6,750 nucleotides of DNA. Origin: Verrucomicrobiota bacterium. Its GTDB lineage: Bacteria > Verrucomicrobiota > Kiritimatiellia > CAIQIC01 > Lenti-01. Shown one piece after another: positions 1 to 5,680 of the stretch; position 1 is the first letter of the stretch, and every line of letters starts with the position of its first letter. The stretch lies in the NCBI GenBank assembly GCA_003451935.1, contig DMJA01000278.1, positions 1-6,750 of the forward strand, in the 5' to 3' direction. The translations under genes were made by a program, and so were the position numbers. Under the pieces are notes generated by a model. It saw only the letters and a list, made by a program, of their open reading frames with translations, had not been told where the DNA came from and made no database searches.

Positions 1-1
1 G

Positions 2-889
2 ATGGAAGAGACGCACCGCTCGGCGATGGAAAGCAACGTCCCCCTGAACCGCCTGAACCGGGGGCTGAGCCGCCGCACCCTGGACCTCGCCACCTCCAAC
101 CGGCTATTGAAGAAGGAAATCGCCCGGCGACAGAGGATGGAGGAGTCGCTCCGGAAAAGCGAACAGCACTCCCGCCGGCTCTTAAACCATTCCCGGCAGC
201 TCCAGGATCAGTTGCGGCATCTGTCCCGCCGGATCCTGCTGGCGCAGGAGGAGGAGCGCAAGCGGATCAGCCGCGAACTGCACGACGTGATCGCCCAGAT
301 GCTGACCGGCATCAATATCCGGTTGGCGGCCCTGAAAACGGAGGCGATGGCCAACACCAAGGGCCTGAGCCAGAAGATTTCGCGCACGCAGCGGATGGTG
401 GAGAAGTCGGTGGACCGAGTGCATCGGTTCGCGCGCGAACTGCGTCCAGCGGTGCTGGACGATCTGGGGCTGGCGCCCGCCCTGTATTCGTACCTGAAGG
501 TTTTCGCCAAGGAAACGGGGATCCGGACGAGTTTGACGGTCTTCAAGGGCCTGGAGGCATTGAGCGGCGCCAAGCGCACGGTGCTCTATCGCGTGGCCCA
601 GGAAGCGCTGACCAACGTCGCCTGCCACGCGCAAGCCAGCCAGGCGAGCGTGGATATCCGGCGGGTGGCGAACGATGTGCGCATGCAGATCCGGGACAAC
701 GGCAAGTCGTTCGACGTGGACCGGGCGTTGCGCGCCGGAAAGACCCCGCACCTGGGCTTGCTCGGCATGCAAGAGCGGGTGGAGATGGTCCGCGGCAAAT
801 TTTCGATCGAGTCCAAACCCGGCAAGGGCACGGTCGTCCAAGCGCTGATCCCGTTCCACAACGGCGACCAGCATCCGAGGCGTTCATGA
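2..889 (+). CDS. Sensor histidine kinase, NarL/DegS type (5' end may lie outside window)
   Basis: Cytoplasmic two-component kinase that should autophosphorylate on His and pass the phosphate to the regulator encoded next. The protein is 295 aa from the first ATG, with no membrane segment. Residues about 20-80 are charged and coiled-coil-like. The HisKA_3 dimerisation and phosphorylation motif EERKRISRELHDVIAQ lies at residues 84-99, with H94 as the phospho-acceptor. The HATPase_c domain follows: N box QEALTNVACH at 200-209, G1 box RDNGKSF at 231-237, G2 region LGLLGMQERV at 251-260, and GKGT at 274-277. S236 stands where most relatives have the second Gly of the G1 box. The frame is open to the window edge and no ribosome binding site is visible, so the true start could be upstream or at the ATG at 26. 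No sensor domain is seen, so the signal is unknown. The family is secure; the exact N terminus is not. Confidence 0.92.
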   Translation: MEETHRSAMESNVPLNRLNRGLSRRTLDLATSNRLLKKEIARRQRMEESLRKSEQHSRRLLNHSRQLQDQLRHLSRRILLAQEEERKRISRELHDVIAQMLTGINIRLAALKTEAMANTKGLSQKISRTQRMVEKSVDRVHRFARELRPAVLDDLGLAPALYSYLKVFAKETGIRTSLTVFKGLEALSGAKRTVLYRVAQEALTNVACHAQASQASVDIRRVANDVRMQIRDNGKSFDVDRALRAGKTPHLGLLGMQERVEMVRGKFSIESKPGKGTVVQALIPFHNGDQHPRRS

Positions 890-1572
890 AGCCCATCGGT
901 ACCATCACCGTGCTGCTGGCGGAAGACCACCAGATCGTCCGGGAGGGCTTGAAGAAGCTGTTGGAAGGCGAAACCGATATCCAAGTGGTGGGCGAGGCGG
1001 TCTCCGGCCGCGAAGCCGTGGAGATGGTCCGGCAGCTTCGCCCCGCCGTGGTCGTCATGGATATCGCCATGCCGTTGCTCAATGGCTTGGAGGCCACCAG
1101 CCAGATCCGCCTGATTTCACCGGACACCCGGGTGCTGATCCTTTCCGCCCACAGCGACGACGCCTACGTCGAGCGGGCGATGGAGCTGGGCGCGGCGGGA
1201 TTCCTGATCAAGCAATCGTCCATCCACGTGCTGAAGGACGCGATCCGGGAAGCCCACAAGGGCAACGTCTTCTTCAGCCCCGAGATCGCCAAGCATCAGC
1301 GCAACCGGCAGCCGGAATCGAAGAATCGCAAGGGCGGGGGGGGAGGGAAGGCCCCGGGCCTGACGCCGCGCGAGGCGGAGGTGCTCCAACTGGTGGCCGA
1401 AGGCAAGGCCAACAAGCAGGTCGCGGCGGAACTGGGCATCAGCATCAAGACCGTCGAGAAGCACCGGGACCATCTGATGCGCAAGCTCGACCTCCACGAC
1501 ACCGCCGGCCTGACCCGCTACGCCATTTCCGCCGGCATCATCGAAAGCAGCGTCCAAGTCACGATCCTCTGA
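886..1572 (+). CDS. Response regulator, NarL/FixJ type (REC + LuxR HTH)
   Basis: Transcription factor partner of the upstream kinase; its ATG overlaps the kinase stop as ATGA, so the two are translationally coupled. The protein is 228 aa. The receiver domain spans about residues 5-122, with acidic pair E13/D14, phospho-acceptor D59 in VMDIAMP, switch residue S87 and conserved K109. A linker at about 138-156 contains five glycines in a row, encoded by a G-rich stretch with eight consecutive Gs. The LuxR-type helix-turn-helix is at 159-203 (LTPREAEVLQ, then ELGISIKTVEKHRDHLMRKL). All key phosphorylation residues are present, so it should be functional. Targets cannot be read directly; the shared motif upstream of the next two genes makes them candidates. 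Those genes and targets are inference. Confidence 0.95.
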   Translation: MKPIGTITVLLAEDHQIVREGLKKLLEGETDIQVVGEAVSGREAVEMVRQLRPAVVVMDIAMPLLNGLEATSQIRLISPDTRVLILSAHSDDAYVERAMELGAAGFLIKQSSIHVLKDAIREAHKGNVFFSPEIAKHQRNRQPESKNRKGGGGGKAPGLTPREAEVLQLVAEGKANKQVAAELGISIKTVEKHRDHLMRKLDLHDTAGLTRYAISAGIIESSVQVTIL

Positions 1573-1595
1573 TCGCCGATGGGGCGTCAAGAAAG

Positions 1596-1673
1596 CGGCT
1601 CACCGGGGACGGTTCGCCCTACCGGCGCGCCCTTGCTTTGGAAACGGTAGGGCGAGGCGTCCCTGCCGAGCCG
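1596..1673. repeat. 78-nt imperfect palindrome (REP/MITE-like hairpin)
   Basis: Three nested stem blocks pair across the element: CGGCTC (1596-1601) with GAGCCG (1668-1673), GGGACG (1606-1611) with CGTCCC (1658-1663), and TCGCCCTACCG (1614-1624) with CGGTAGGGCGA (1645-1655). Small 2x2 mismatches separate the blocks, and a 20-nt loop lies at 1625-1644. The near-symmetry and intergenic position suggest a dispersed palindromic repeat. I have a vague recollection of similar GGTAGGGCGAGGCGTCCC sequences recurring in Verrucomicrobia-type genomes but cannot verify it. Confidence 0.65.
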
Positions 1674-1698
1674 GGCTTTTCCAGAAAAACCCGTTTTT
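1672..1698 (+). terminator. Probable Rho-independent terminator after kinase-regulator operon
   Basis: A hairpin CGGG-C-TTTT / AAAA-A-CCCG (1672-1680 with 1685-1693, one C/A mismatch) has a CCAG loop and is followed at once by TTTTT at 1694-1698. It sits about 100 nt after the regulator stop. The stem is only moderately stable because half of it is A-T. Confidence 0.5.
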
Positions 1699-1716
1699 GA
1701 CGCAGCCTTGTTCTGA

Positions 1717-1742
1717 TCGCCGATGGGGGCAACACCCCATGG
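1717..1742 (+). promoter_or_regulatory. Candidate operator/promoter motif, copy 1
   Basis: TCGCCG (1717-1722), 10 nt, then CACCCCATGG (1733-1742), ending 50 nt before the ATG at 1793. Within it ATGGGG (1723-1728) and CCCCAT (1735-1740) form an inverted repeat. The same arrangement recurs at 2242-2268 before the next lipoprotein gene. Function is inferred only from the recurrence and position. Confidence 0.4.
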
Positions 1743-1792
1743 CGCGCCCGGGCTCCCCCCCCGTATCCTCCCGGTAGAAGTGGAGGTGCTCA

Positions 1793-2221
1793 ATGAACAC
1801 GCGCAAGCAAGGATTCAGATTACTCGGCTGTGGGCTGGCGGCCGTGGTGTTGATGCAGACGGCCGGATGCGGCACGATTTTCCATCCGGGCCGCATTGGC
1901 CAGACGGGCGGAAAGCTCGACATCGGAATCGTGGCGCTGGACGGGCTCGGGCTGTTCTTTTTCCTGATCCCCGGCATCATCGCCTTCGCCATCGATTTCT
2001 CGAACGGCACCATCTATCTGCCGCCCGGCAGCGCCCAGTTGTCGCCTGCCGCGGACGGACCCGTGATGGTCCGGGTGAACCCCGGCGAACTCAGCCCGGC
2101 GCGCATCGAACAGATCGTCCGGGAGCATACGGGATGCGAGATCCGGCTGGACCGGCCCGACGTGCAGGTGATTGAGTTGCAGGACCAGGCAAGCCAGGCC
2201 ATCGGCGACATTCTTTCGTGA
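1793..2221 (+). CDS. Small predicted lipoprotein with one hydrophobic segment, function unknown
   Basis: 142-aa protein. The N terminus is a basic stretch (MNTRKQGFR) followed by a hydrophobic run and a lipobox-like QTAGC with C26 as the predicted lipidated Cys; T at -3 is less usual than Leu. A second hydrophobic segment at about 46-67 (ending in FLIPGIIAFAIDF) is followed by NGTIYLPPG, and the remaining half is a soluble domain rich in acidic residues. It resembles small uncharacterised envelope proteins of proteobacteria that share a CGT-F-HP start and an IPG-IAFA-DF-GTIYLPP core, from memory. The start is supported by GGAGG at 1782-1786, 6 nt before the ATG. It lies downstream of the regulator and shares an upstream motif with the following lipoprotein gene. 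No catalytic motif is seen. Confidence 0.75.
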   Translation: MNTRKQGFRLLGCGLAAVVLMQTAGCGTIFHPGRIGQTGGKLDIGIVALDGLGLFFFLIPGIIAFAIDFSNGTIYLPPGSAQLSPAADGPVMVRVNPGELSPARIEQIVREHTGCEIRLDRPDVQVIELQDQASQAIGDILS

Positions 2222-2241
2222 GCGGACGCCCGGCATTCCTT

Positions 2242-2268
2242 TCGCCGGGGTAGGGTTTCACCCCATGG
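2242..2268 (+). promoter_or_regulatory. Candidate operator/promoter motif, copy 2
   Basis: TCGCCG (2242-2247), 11 nt, then CACCCCATGG (2259-2268), ending 70 nt before the ATG at 2339. A separate perfect inverted repeat AGCCC-GTT-GGGCT lies just downstream at 2278-2290. The TCGCCG block also forms the right arm of a CCCGGC/GCCGGG hairpin (2229-2234 with 2244-2249) after the preceding stop; that hairpin lacks a T tract. Confidence 0.4.
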
Positions 2269-2283
2269 GCGGGAATGAGCCCG

Positions 2284-2313
2284 TTGGGCTAGACTGAAAA
2301 CGTAAAGTAATAT
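2284..2313 (+). promoter_or_regulatory. Possible sigma70-like promoter of the small lipoprotein gene
   Basis: TTGGGC (2284-2289) and TAATAT (2308-2313) are separated by 18 nt. The hexamers are partial matches. The resulting leader would be only about 20 nt, just enough to hold the ribosome binding site at 2325-2331. The -35-like hexamer overlaps the inverted repeat 2278-2290, which would suit regulation. Confidence 0.3.
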
Positions 2314-2338
2314 GCAAGACAATCAGGAAGGCGCGATT

Positions 2339-2584
2339 ATGAAAATCTGTAAAACAGCGACTCTGGCTTTGGTGGTGGCGGCGGGCGCATTGATACTGGT
2401 CAACTGCACGCAGAAGTCCGAAACCGCGCCGGCCCAGACGGTGGGGGAGAGAGCCGGAGAGGCGATCGACACCGCCGCGGAGAAGACTGAAGCGGTTGCG
2501 GACCAGGCGGTTGAGAAGACCGGCGAAGCCTTGGAAAAGGCGGGCGGCGCGGTCGAACAAACCGGCGAAAACCTGCAGAAATAA
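2339..2584 (+). CDS. Small lipoprotein with 11-residue amphipathic repeats
   Basis: 81-aa protein. The N terminus MKICK plus a hydrophobic stretch to residue 21 ends in LVNC (C23), an atypical lipobox, so lipidation is likely but not certain. The mature part is almost entirely Ala, Glu, Lys, Thr and Gly and falls into 11-residue units: 47-57, 58-68 and 69-79 (for example VEKTGEALEKA). This is the periodicity of amphipathic helices in LEA-like and apolipoprotein-like proteins. It also recalls entericidin-like stress lipoproteins. I chose the ATG at 2339 over the in-frame ATG at 2312 because AGGAAGG (2325-2331) sits 7 nt before it and because it starts directly with the signal peptide. A role at the envelope under stress is inferred. 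It ends about 70 nt before the RiPP precursor and may be unrelated to it. Confidence 0.75.
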   Translation: MKICKTATLALVVAAGALILVNCTQKSETAPAQTVGERAGEAIDTAAEKTEAVADQAVEKTGEALEKAGGAVEQTGENLQK

Positions 2585-2646
2585 CTTGTATCGAAATTTG
2601 ATAACAACCATACTTTCTATAGTTGTAAAGTACACGGGACAGGAGA
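2585..2646 (+). promoter_or_regulatory. AT-rich promoter region and RBS of the RiPP precursor gene
   Basis: This segment is clearly richer in A and T than its surroundings. It contains TTGATA (2598-2603) and TATAGT (2618-2623), good hexamers but only 14 nt apart, so the exact pairing is unresolved. AGGAGA at 2641-2646 is a strong ribosome binding site 6-7 nt before the ATG at 2653. A dedicated promoter fits the need for abundant precursor. Confidence 0.45.
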
Positions 2647-2652
2647 ACACAC

Positions 2653-2958
2653 ATGTCAGATGCCAATAAGAAATCGAAGTACGAAGCGCCGGTTATAGTG
2701 CCTTTGGGTGGAATGGCCAAAGGGTCTGGAGTTTGTACATCCGGCAGCTCCGTTCTGTCTCTGGTTGCTTGCACGGCCGGCGGCGCTGATGCGGCGGCGG
2801 CGGCTTGCACCTGCGGTGTTGCTCCGGTGGGCCCCCTGGATTGCTCGGCGGGTTTGTACGCAACGCGTGACTGCACGGCGGGCACTTCGGCCACGAGGGC
2901 TTGCACGGCGGGCACCTGCGCGATGGTGGGTTGCACAGCCGGTAGCGCCATCGTTTAG
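2653..2958 (+). CDS. Probable RiPP precursor peptide, Cys-rich with C-[ST]-x-G repeats
   Basis: 101-aa peptide, proposed substrate of the enzymes encoded next. Residues 1-26 look like a leader: a polar start, then KYEAPVIVPLGGMAKGSG. From residue 28 the core is Cys, Ala, Gly, Thr and Ser rich with nine cysteines (28, 40, 52, 54, 64, 74, 84, 89, 94). Seven of them begin C-[ST]-[ASC]-G units: CTSG, CTAG, CTCG, CSAG, then CTAG three times. The units are spaced 12, 12, 12, 10, 10 and 10 residues apart. C54 and C89 are extra. There is no signal peptide, no zinc-finger-like pairing and no enzyme motif. The start is set by AGGAG 7 nt upstream. It is followed by a hairpin terminator/attenuator, then the PqqD-like and radical SAM genes, the usual arrangement for a RiPP precursor. 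Expected products are thioether crosslinks (sactipeptide or ranthipeptide-like), but this is inference. I do not recognise a named precursor family. Confidence 0.82.
   Translation: MSDANKKSKYEAPVIVPLGGMAKGSGVCTSGSSVLSLVACTAGGADAAAAACTCGVAPVGPLDCSAGLYATRDCTAGTSATRACTAGTCAMVGCTAGSAIV
2734..2943 (+). repeat. In-gene tandem repeat, 36-nt then 30-nt period
   Basis: The Cys codons opening each unit lie at 2734, 2770, 2806 and 2842 (36-nt steps) and then 2872, 2902 and 2932 (30-nt steps). The last units are nearly identical at DNA level around TGCACGGCGGGCAC, which suggests recent growth of the array by unit duplication. The repeats are coding and in frame throughout. Confidence 0.8.
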
Positions 2959-2989
2959 CAGATTGCGCGTCCTGCCAACGATCTAACGC

Positions 2990-3033
2990 GGATGCTGCAC
3001 GATTCCCCGTGCAGCGTCCGTTTACATTTTTTT
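2990..3033 (+). terminator. Terminator or attenuator between precursor and maturation genes
   Basis: A 12-bp stem (2990-3001 with 3008-3019, one G-T wobble, core GCTGCACG/CGTGCAGC) closes a 6-nt ATTCCC loop. It is followed by GTTTACA and seven Ts at 3027-3033. It begins about 30 nt after the precursor stop. Partial read-through here would give much more precursor mRNA than enzyme mRNA. Confidence 0.75.
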
Positions 3034-3036
3034 GCC

Positions 3037-3055
3037 CCGCCCGCTGAACGGGCGG
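3037..3055. other. Second hairpin downstream of the terminator
   Basis: A perfect 7-bp stem, CCGCCCG (3037-3043) with CGGGCGG (3049-3055), closes a 5-nt CTGAA loop. It stands 3 nt after the T tract and about 30 nt before the ribosome binding site of the next gene. It could stabilise the 5' end of a processed downstream mRNA or add to attenuation. Confidence 0.5.
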
Positions 3056-3094
3056 ACTTGCCTGCCAATCATGTAATAGACAAAAGGAAGCTCC

Positions 3095-3382
3095 ATGAAC
3101 CCAACGGACAAACCGATTGCCAGCCCCCTTGTTGTGCTCCGGGAGGAATTCGACGACTGGGCGGTGCTTTTCAATCCCGATACGGCCGATGCCGTGGGAA
3201 CCAATCCGGTCGGCGTCGCGGTATGGAAACTGATGGACGGCAAGACCCGTCTTGCGGATATCGTGTCAAAGGTCAAAAACAGCTTTGAAGACGTTCCCGA
3301 CTCGGTCCCTCAAGAGATCGAGGCCTTCGTGAACAGCCTTTCCGAAAACGGTTTTGTGGGCTTGGAACTGCCGGGCAAGTAA
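3095..3382 (+). CDS. scmD: PqqD-like RiPP recognition protein (ScmD-like)
   Basis: 95-aa protein with the PqqD/RRE fold pattern: strands at about 12-16 and 23-27, then NPDTADAVGTNPVGVAVWKLMDG at about 27-49 with the typical turn and the hydrophobic VW-L helix, a helix at about 52-64, and a C-terminal helix at 70-85 ending NGFV. Family members bind the leader peptide and present the core to a radical SAM enzyme, as PqqD does for PqqE. It lies directly upstream of two such enzymes (3-nt gap to the first) and downstream of the Cys-rich precursor. AGGAAG at 3085-3090 is 4 nt before the ATG, a slightly tight but usable ribosome binding site. The PqqD-type assignment is firm; the symbol rests on my memory that the PqqD homologue of the SynChlorMet cassette is called ScmD. 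Confidence 0.85.
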   Translation: MNPTDKPIASPLVVLREEFDDWAVLFNPDTADAVGTNPVGVAVWKLMDGKTRLADIVSKVKNSFEDVPDSVPQEIEAFVNSLSENGFVGLELPGK

Positions 3383-3385
3383 CGG

Positions 3386-4516
3386 ATGCCTGCGGAACTC
3401 ATGGAAAAGCCCGTGCCCGCGGCATCCAAGGTCATGCGCGTCCCGCGCAGCCTGCTGCTTGAAATCACCGCCCGTTGCAATCTGCGTTGCCGCTACTGCT
3501 ACTTTTTCAACAATCCGGCGATGGTTTACCGGGACCTTCCCGCCGAGGAGTGGCTCAAGTTCTTCAACGAACTGGGGTCGCTCGGAGTGATGAAGCTCAC
3601 GCTGGCGGGCGGAGAGCCGTTTTTCCGGGAGGATCTGCCCGCCCTCATCGAAGGCATCGTCCGAAACCGGATGCGCTTTTCCATGCTTTCCAATGGCGGG
3701 CTGATCAACGACGAAATCGCCGCGTTCATGGCCGGCACGGGGCGGTGCGATTATGTCCAGGTGTCGGTGGACGGGTCGTGCGCAGAAGTGCACGACTCCT
3801 GCCGCGGAAAAGGCTCTTTTGACGGCGCGATACGAGGCATTCGCACCCTGCAGCGCCACGGAATCTTCGTGGCCGTCCGCCTCACGATTCATCGCAACAA
3901 CGTGCAGGATCTGGAGAACACCGCCCGCTTTCTCCTGGAGGACCTGGGCCTGCAGGATTTCGGAACCAATGCCGCCGGATACATGGGCGCGTGCTGCGCG
4001 AACGCGGAGGATGTGCTGCTGAATACCGAGGAACGCCAGGAGGCCATGGCGATCCTGCTGCGGCTCGCGGCGAAATACCCCGGACGCATCCTGGCCGATG
4101 CCGGACCGTTGGCGGACGGGCGCATGTGGCGCCGGATGGAGGAGGCGCGGGCCCAGGGCAAACCGGCCTTTTACAACGGAGGCCGCCTCACCGGATGCGG
4201 TTGCACGAGCAACAAGCTCGCCGTCCGCGCCGACGGAGTACTCGTTCCCTGCAACATGCTGGCGCATATCGAATTGGGGCGCATCAACCAGGATTCCCTG
4301 GTGGAAGTCTGGCAGAACAGCCCGGCTTTGAACCAGATCCGCAACCGGCCGGCGATCTCGCTGAGCGATTTCGAGTTTTGCGCCGGCTGTCCATACACGC
4401 CCTATTGCACGGGCAACTGTCCGGGTCTGGCCTATACGCTGACCGGCCAGGTGGACCATCCCAGTCCGGATGCGTGTTTCCGGCAATTTCTCAAGGAAGG
4501 CGGAACCCTCCCATGA
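3386..4516 (+). CDS. scmE: Radical SAM/SPASM peptide maturase (ScmE-like)
   Basis: 376-aa enzyme. The radical SAM cluster motif CxxxCxxC is C31/C35/C38 (ARCNLRCRYCY), followed by the SAM-binding GGEP at 75-78 and VSVDG at 126-130. The C-terminal SPASM domain, which carries extra iron-sulfur clusters, has C271 and/or C273, C289, C332, C335, C341, C345 and C364, with the typical C-x2-C-x5-C-x3-C core at 332-345. Length and layout match PqqE-like and sactionine-forming enzymes. It should cleave SAM reductively and abstract a hydrogen from the precursor, most likely to join Cys sulfur to a carbon. The start lies 3 nt after the upstream stop with a poor ribosome binding site, so translation is probably coupled; in-frame ATGs at 3401 and 3434 are alternatives. 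The end overlaps the next gene by 4 nt. The E versus F assignment follows gene order and memory and may be swapped. Confidence 0.9.
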   Translation: MPAELMEKPVPAASKVMRVPRSLLLEITARCNLRCRYCYFFNNPAMVYRDLPAEEWLKFFNELGSLGVMKLTLAGGEPFFREDLPALIEGIVRNRMRFSMLSNGGLINDEIAAFMAGTGRCDYVQVSVDGSCAEVHDSCRGKGSFDGAIRGIRTLQRHGIFVAVRLTIHRNNVQDLENTARFLLEDLGLQDFGTNAAGYMGACCANAEDVLLNTEERQEAMAILLRLAAKYPGRILADAGPLADGRMWRRMEEARAQGKPAFYNGGRLTGCGCTSNKLAVRADGVLVPCNMLAHIELGRINQDSLVEVWQNSPALNQIRNRPAISLSDFEFCAGCPYTPYCTGNCPGLAYTLTGQVDHPSPDACFRQFLKEGGTLP

Positions 4517-5676
4517 CCACGCCGGGCGGTGTGAACCAGCAGAAGACGGAAGCGGCGGCCCCGCGCCCGCTCAACACGTTGTATATGTATCTGACCGAAG
4601 GGTGCAACCTCGCGTGCCGCCATTGCTGGCTGGGGCCCCGGTTTGATGCCACGGGCAGCCATTATCCGACCCTGACGGTTGAAGCGTTTGAGGTCGCCAT
4701 CCTTGAAGGCAAGCCTCTGGGGCTGAGCGGAGTCAAACTGACCGGCGGCGAGCCCTTGATGCATCCGCAGTTCAACCGTTTGCTGGAGATCATCCGGCGC
4801 GAAGACTTGAAACTCGTCATCGAGACCAACGGCATACTTTGCACGCCGGAAATCGCCGCGGAAATCGCCAAATCCACCGATCGATTCGTGTCGGTAAGCA
4901 TCGATGGAACGGATGCCGCAACCCACGAATGGGTCCGCGGCGTGCCGGGATGCTTTGAAGCGGCCCGGCAGGCGCGGCGCAACCTCGCGGCCGTGAAAAT
5001 CAGGCCGCAGATCATTTTCACGGTGATGCGCAAGAATGTCGCCCAGGTGGACGCCATGGTGCGAATGGCCGAGGAACTGGGCGCGTCATCGCTCAAGTTC
5101 AACGTGGTTCAGCCCACCGCCCGCGGCGAAAAGCTGCATGAAAACGATGAGACCCCGGCGGTAGGGGAACTGATAGACCTTGGGCGGCGCGTGGAGCGGG
5201 AGCTGGCCCCCAAGACCCGGCTGAAACTGTTCTTCCATTACCCGCATGCCTTTAAAGCCCTTCACACCATGGCCAGCGGCGATGGATGCAGCTCCTGCGG
5301 CATCTTCGGCATCCTCGGCGTCCTGGCCAGCGGCCACTATGCCCTGTGCGGCATCGGCGAACAGGTGTCGGAACTGATTTTCGGCGAGGTCGGGAAGGAC
5401 CGGCTGGCAACGGTGTGGAATGAGAATGGAATTTTGAAATCGCTGCGGGAAGGACTGCCCGGCCGGCTGGAAGGGATCTGCGGCCGGTGCCTGATGAAAG
5501 ATCGCTGTCTCGGCTCCTGTGTCGCCCAAAACTACTACAGCGCGCGCAACCTGTGGGCGCCATACTGGTTCTGTGAACAAGCGGAAGCCGCCGGCCTCTT
5601 TCCGGCTTCGCGCCTGAAACCCGGTTCCGCCCGGCCAGAACGGATCTCCACCGGGAATGAAGCGGCATCCAAATAG
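4513..5676 (+). CDS. scmF: Second radical SAM/SPASM peptide maturase (ScmF-like)
   Basis: 387-aa enzyme starting inside the previous stop (ATGA). An Ala/Pro/Gln-rich N-terminal stretch precedes the cluster motif C31/C35/C38 (EGCNLACRHCW); GGEP is at 78-81, an ETNG motif at 104-107 and SVSIDG at 127-132. The SPASM domain has C259, C262, C279, then C323-x2-C326-x5-C332-x3-C336 and C354. The last 30 residues are a polar tail. It differs clearly from its neighbour in sequence, so it is probably not a recent duplicate and may act on a different residue or at a different step. AAGGAAGG just before 4502 is about 11 nt upstream, so both a ribosome binding site and coupling could drive it. An open frame extends upstream to 3991, but that part is the +1 frame of the previous gene and is not credible. 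The role is inferred from context. Confidence 0.9.
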   Translation: MTTPGGVNQQKTEAAAPRPLNTLYMYLTEGCNLACRHCWLGPRFDATGSHYPTLTVEAFEVAILEGKPLGLSGVKLTGGEPLMHPQFNRLLEIIRREDLKLVIETNGILCTPEIAAEIAKSTDRFVSVSIDGTDAATHEWVRGVPGCFEAARQARRNLAAVKIRPQIIFTVMRKNVAQVDAMVRMAEELGASSLKFNVVQPTARGEKLHENDETPAVGELIDLGRRVERELAPKTRLKLFFHYPHAFKALHTMASGDGCSSCGIFGILGVLASGHYALCGIGEQVSELIFGEVGKDRLATVWNENGILKSLREGLPGRLEGICGRCLMKDRCLGSCVAQNYYSARNLWAPYWFCEQAEAAGLFPASRLKPGSARPERISTGNEAASK

Positions 5677-5680
5677 AGGG

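Larger units (their letters stand above)
1568..1728 (+). repeat. 17-bp direct repeat pair flanking a 127-nt intergenic insert
   Basis: The sequence TCTGATCGCCGATGGGG occurs exactly at 1568-1584 and again at 1712-1728, 144 nt apart. The first copy includes the TGA stop of the response regulator, so the second copy looks like a duplicate of the gene's 3' edge. Between the copies lie the palindrome and the probable terminator listed separately. The arrangement could come from insertion of a mobile palindromic repeat with target duplication, or from a short tandem duplication that later changed. No transposase is nearby. Confidence 0.6.

Noticed and set aside
1587..1793. Small - strand open frames in the gap after the response regulator
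   Set aside because: They are translations of the palindromic repeat and flanking intergenic DNA; no ribosome binding site or domain supports them.
2734..2943. Regular 36/30-nt repeats considered as a CRISPR-like or non-coding array
   Set aside because: The repeats are contiguous, in frame, conserve a protein motif (C-[ST]-x-G) and have no unique spacers; no cas gene is present.
2653..2958. Cys-rich peptide as a metallothionein or zinc-binding protein
   Set aside because: The cysteines are 10-12 residues apart in Gly/Ala/Thr-rich units without CxC/CxxC clusters (only C52-x-C54), and the radical SAM context favours a precursor.
3266..4486. Long open frame (about 400 codons) on the - strand opposite the first radical SAM gene
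   Set aside because: It lies antisense to a gene with complete catalytic motifs, has no recognisable domain, and is rich in Arg, His and Gly as expected from the reverse frame of GC-rich coding DNA.
3991..4512. N-terminal extension of the second radical SAM gene upstream to 3991
   Set aside because: The extension is the shifted frame of the preceding gene, very rich in Arg and Gly. The ATG at 4513 gives the normal family length and an ATGA overlap.
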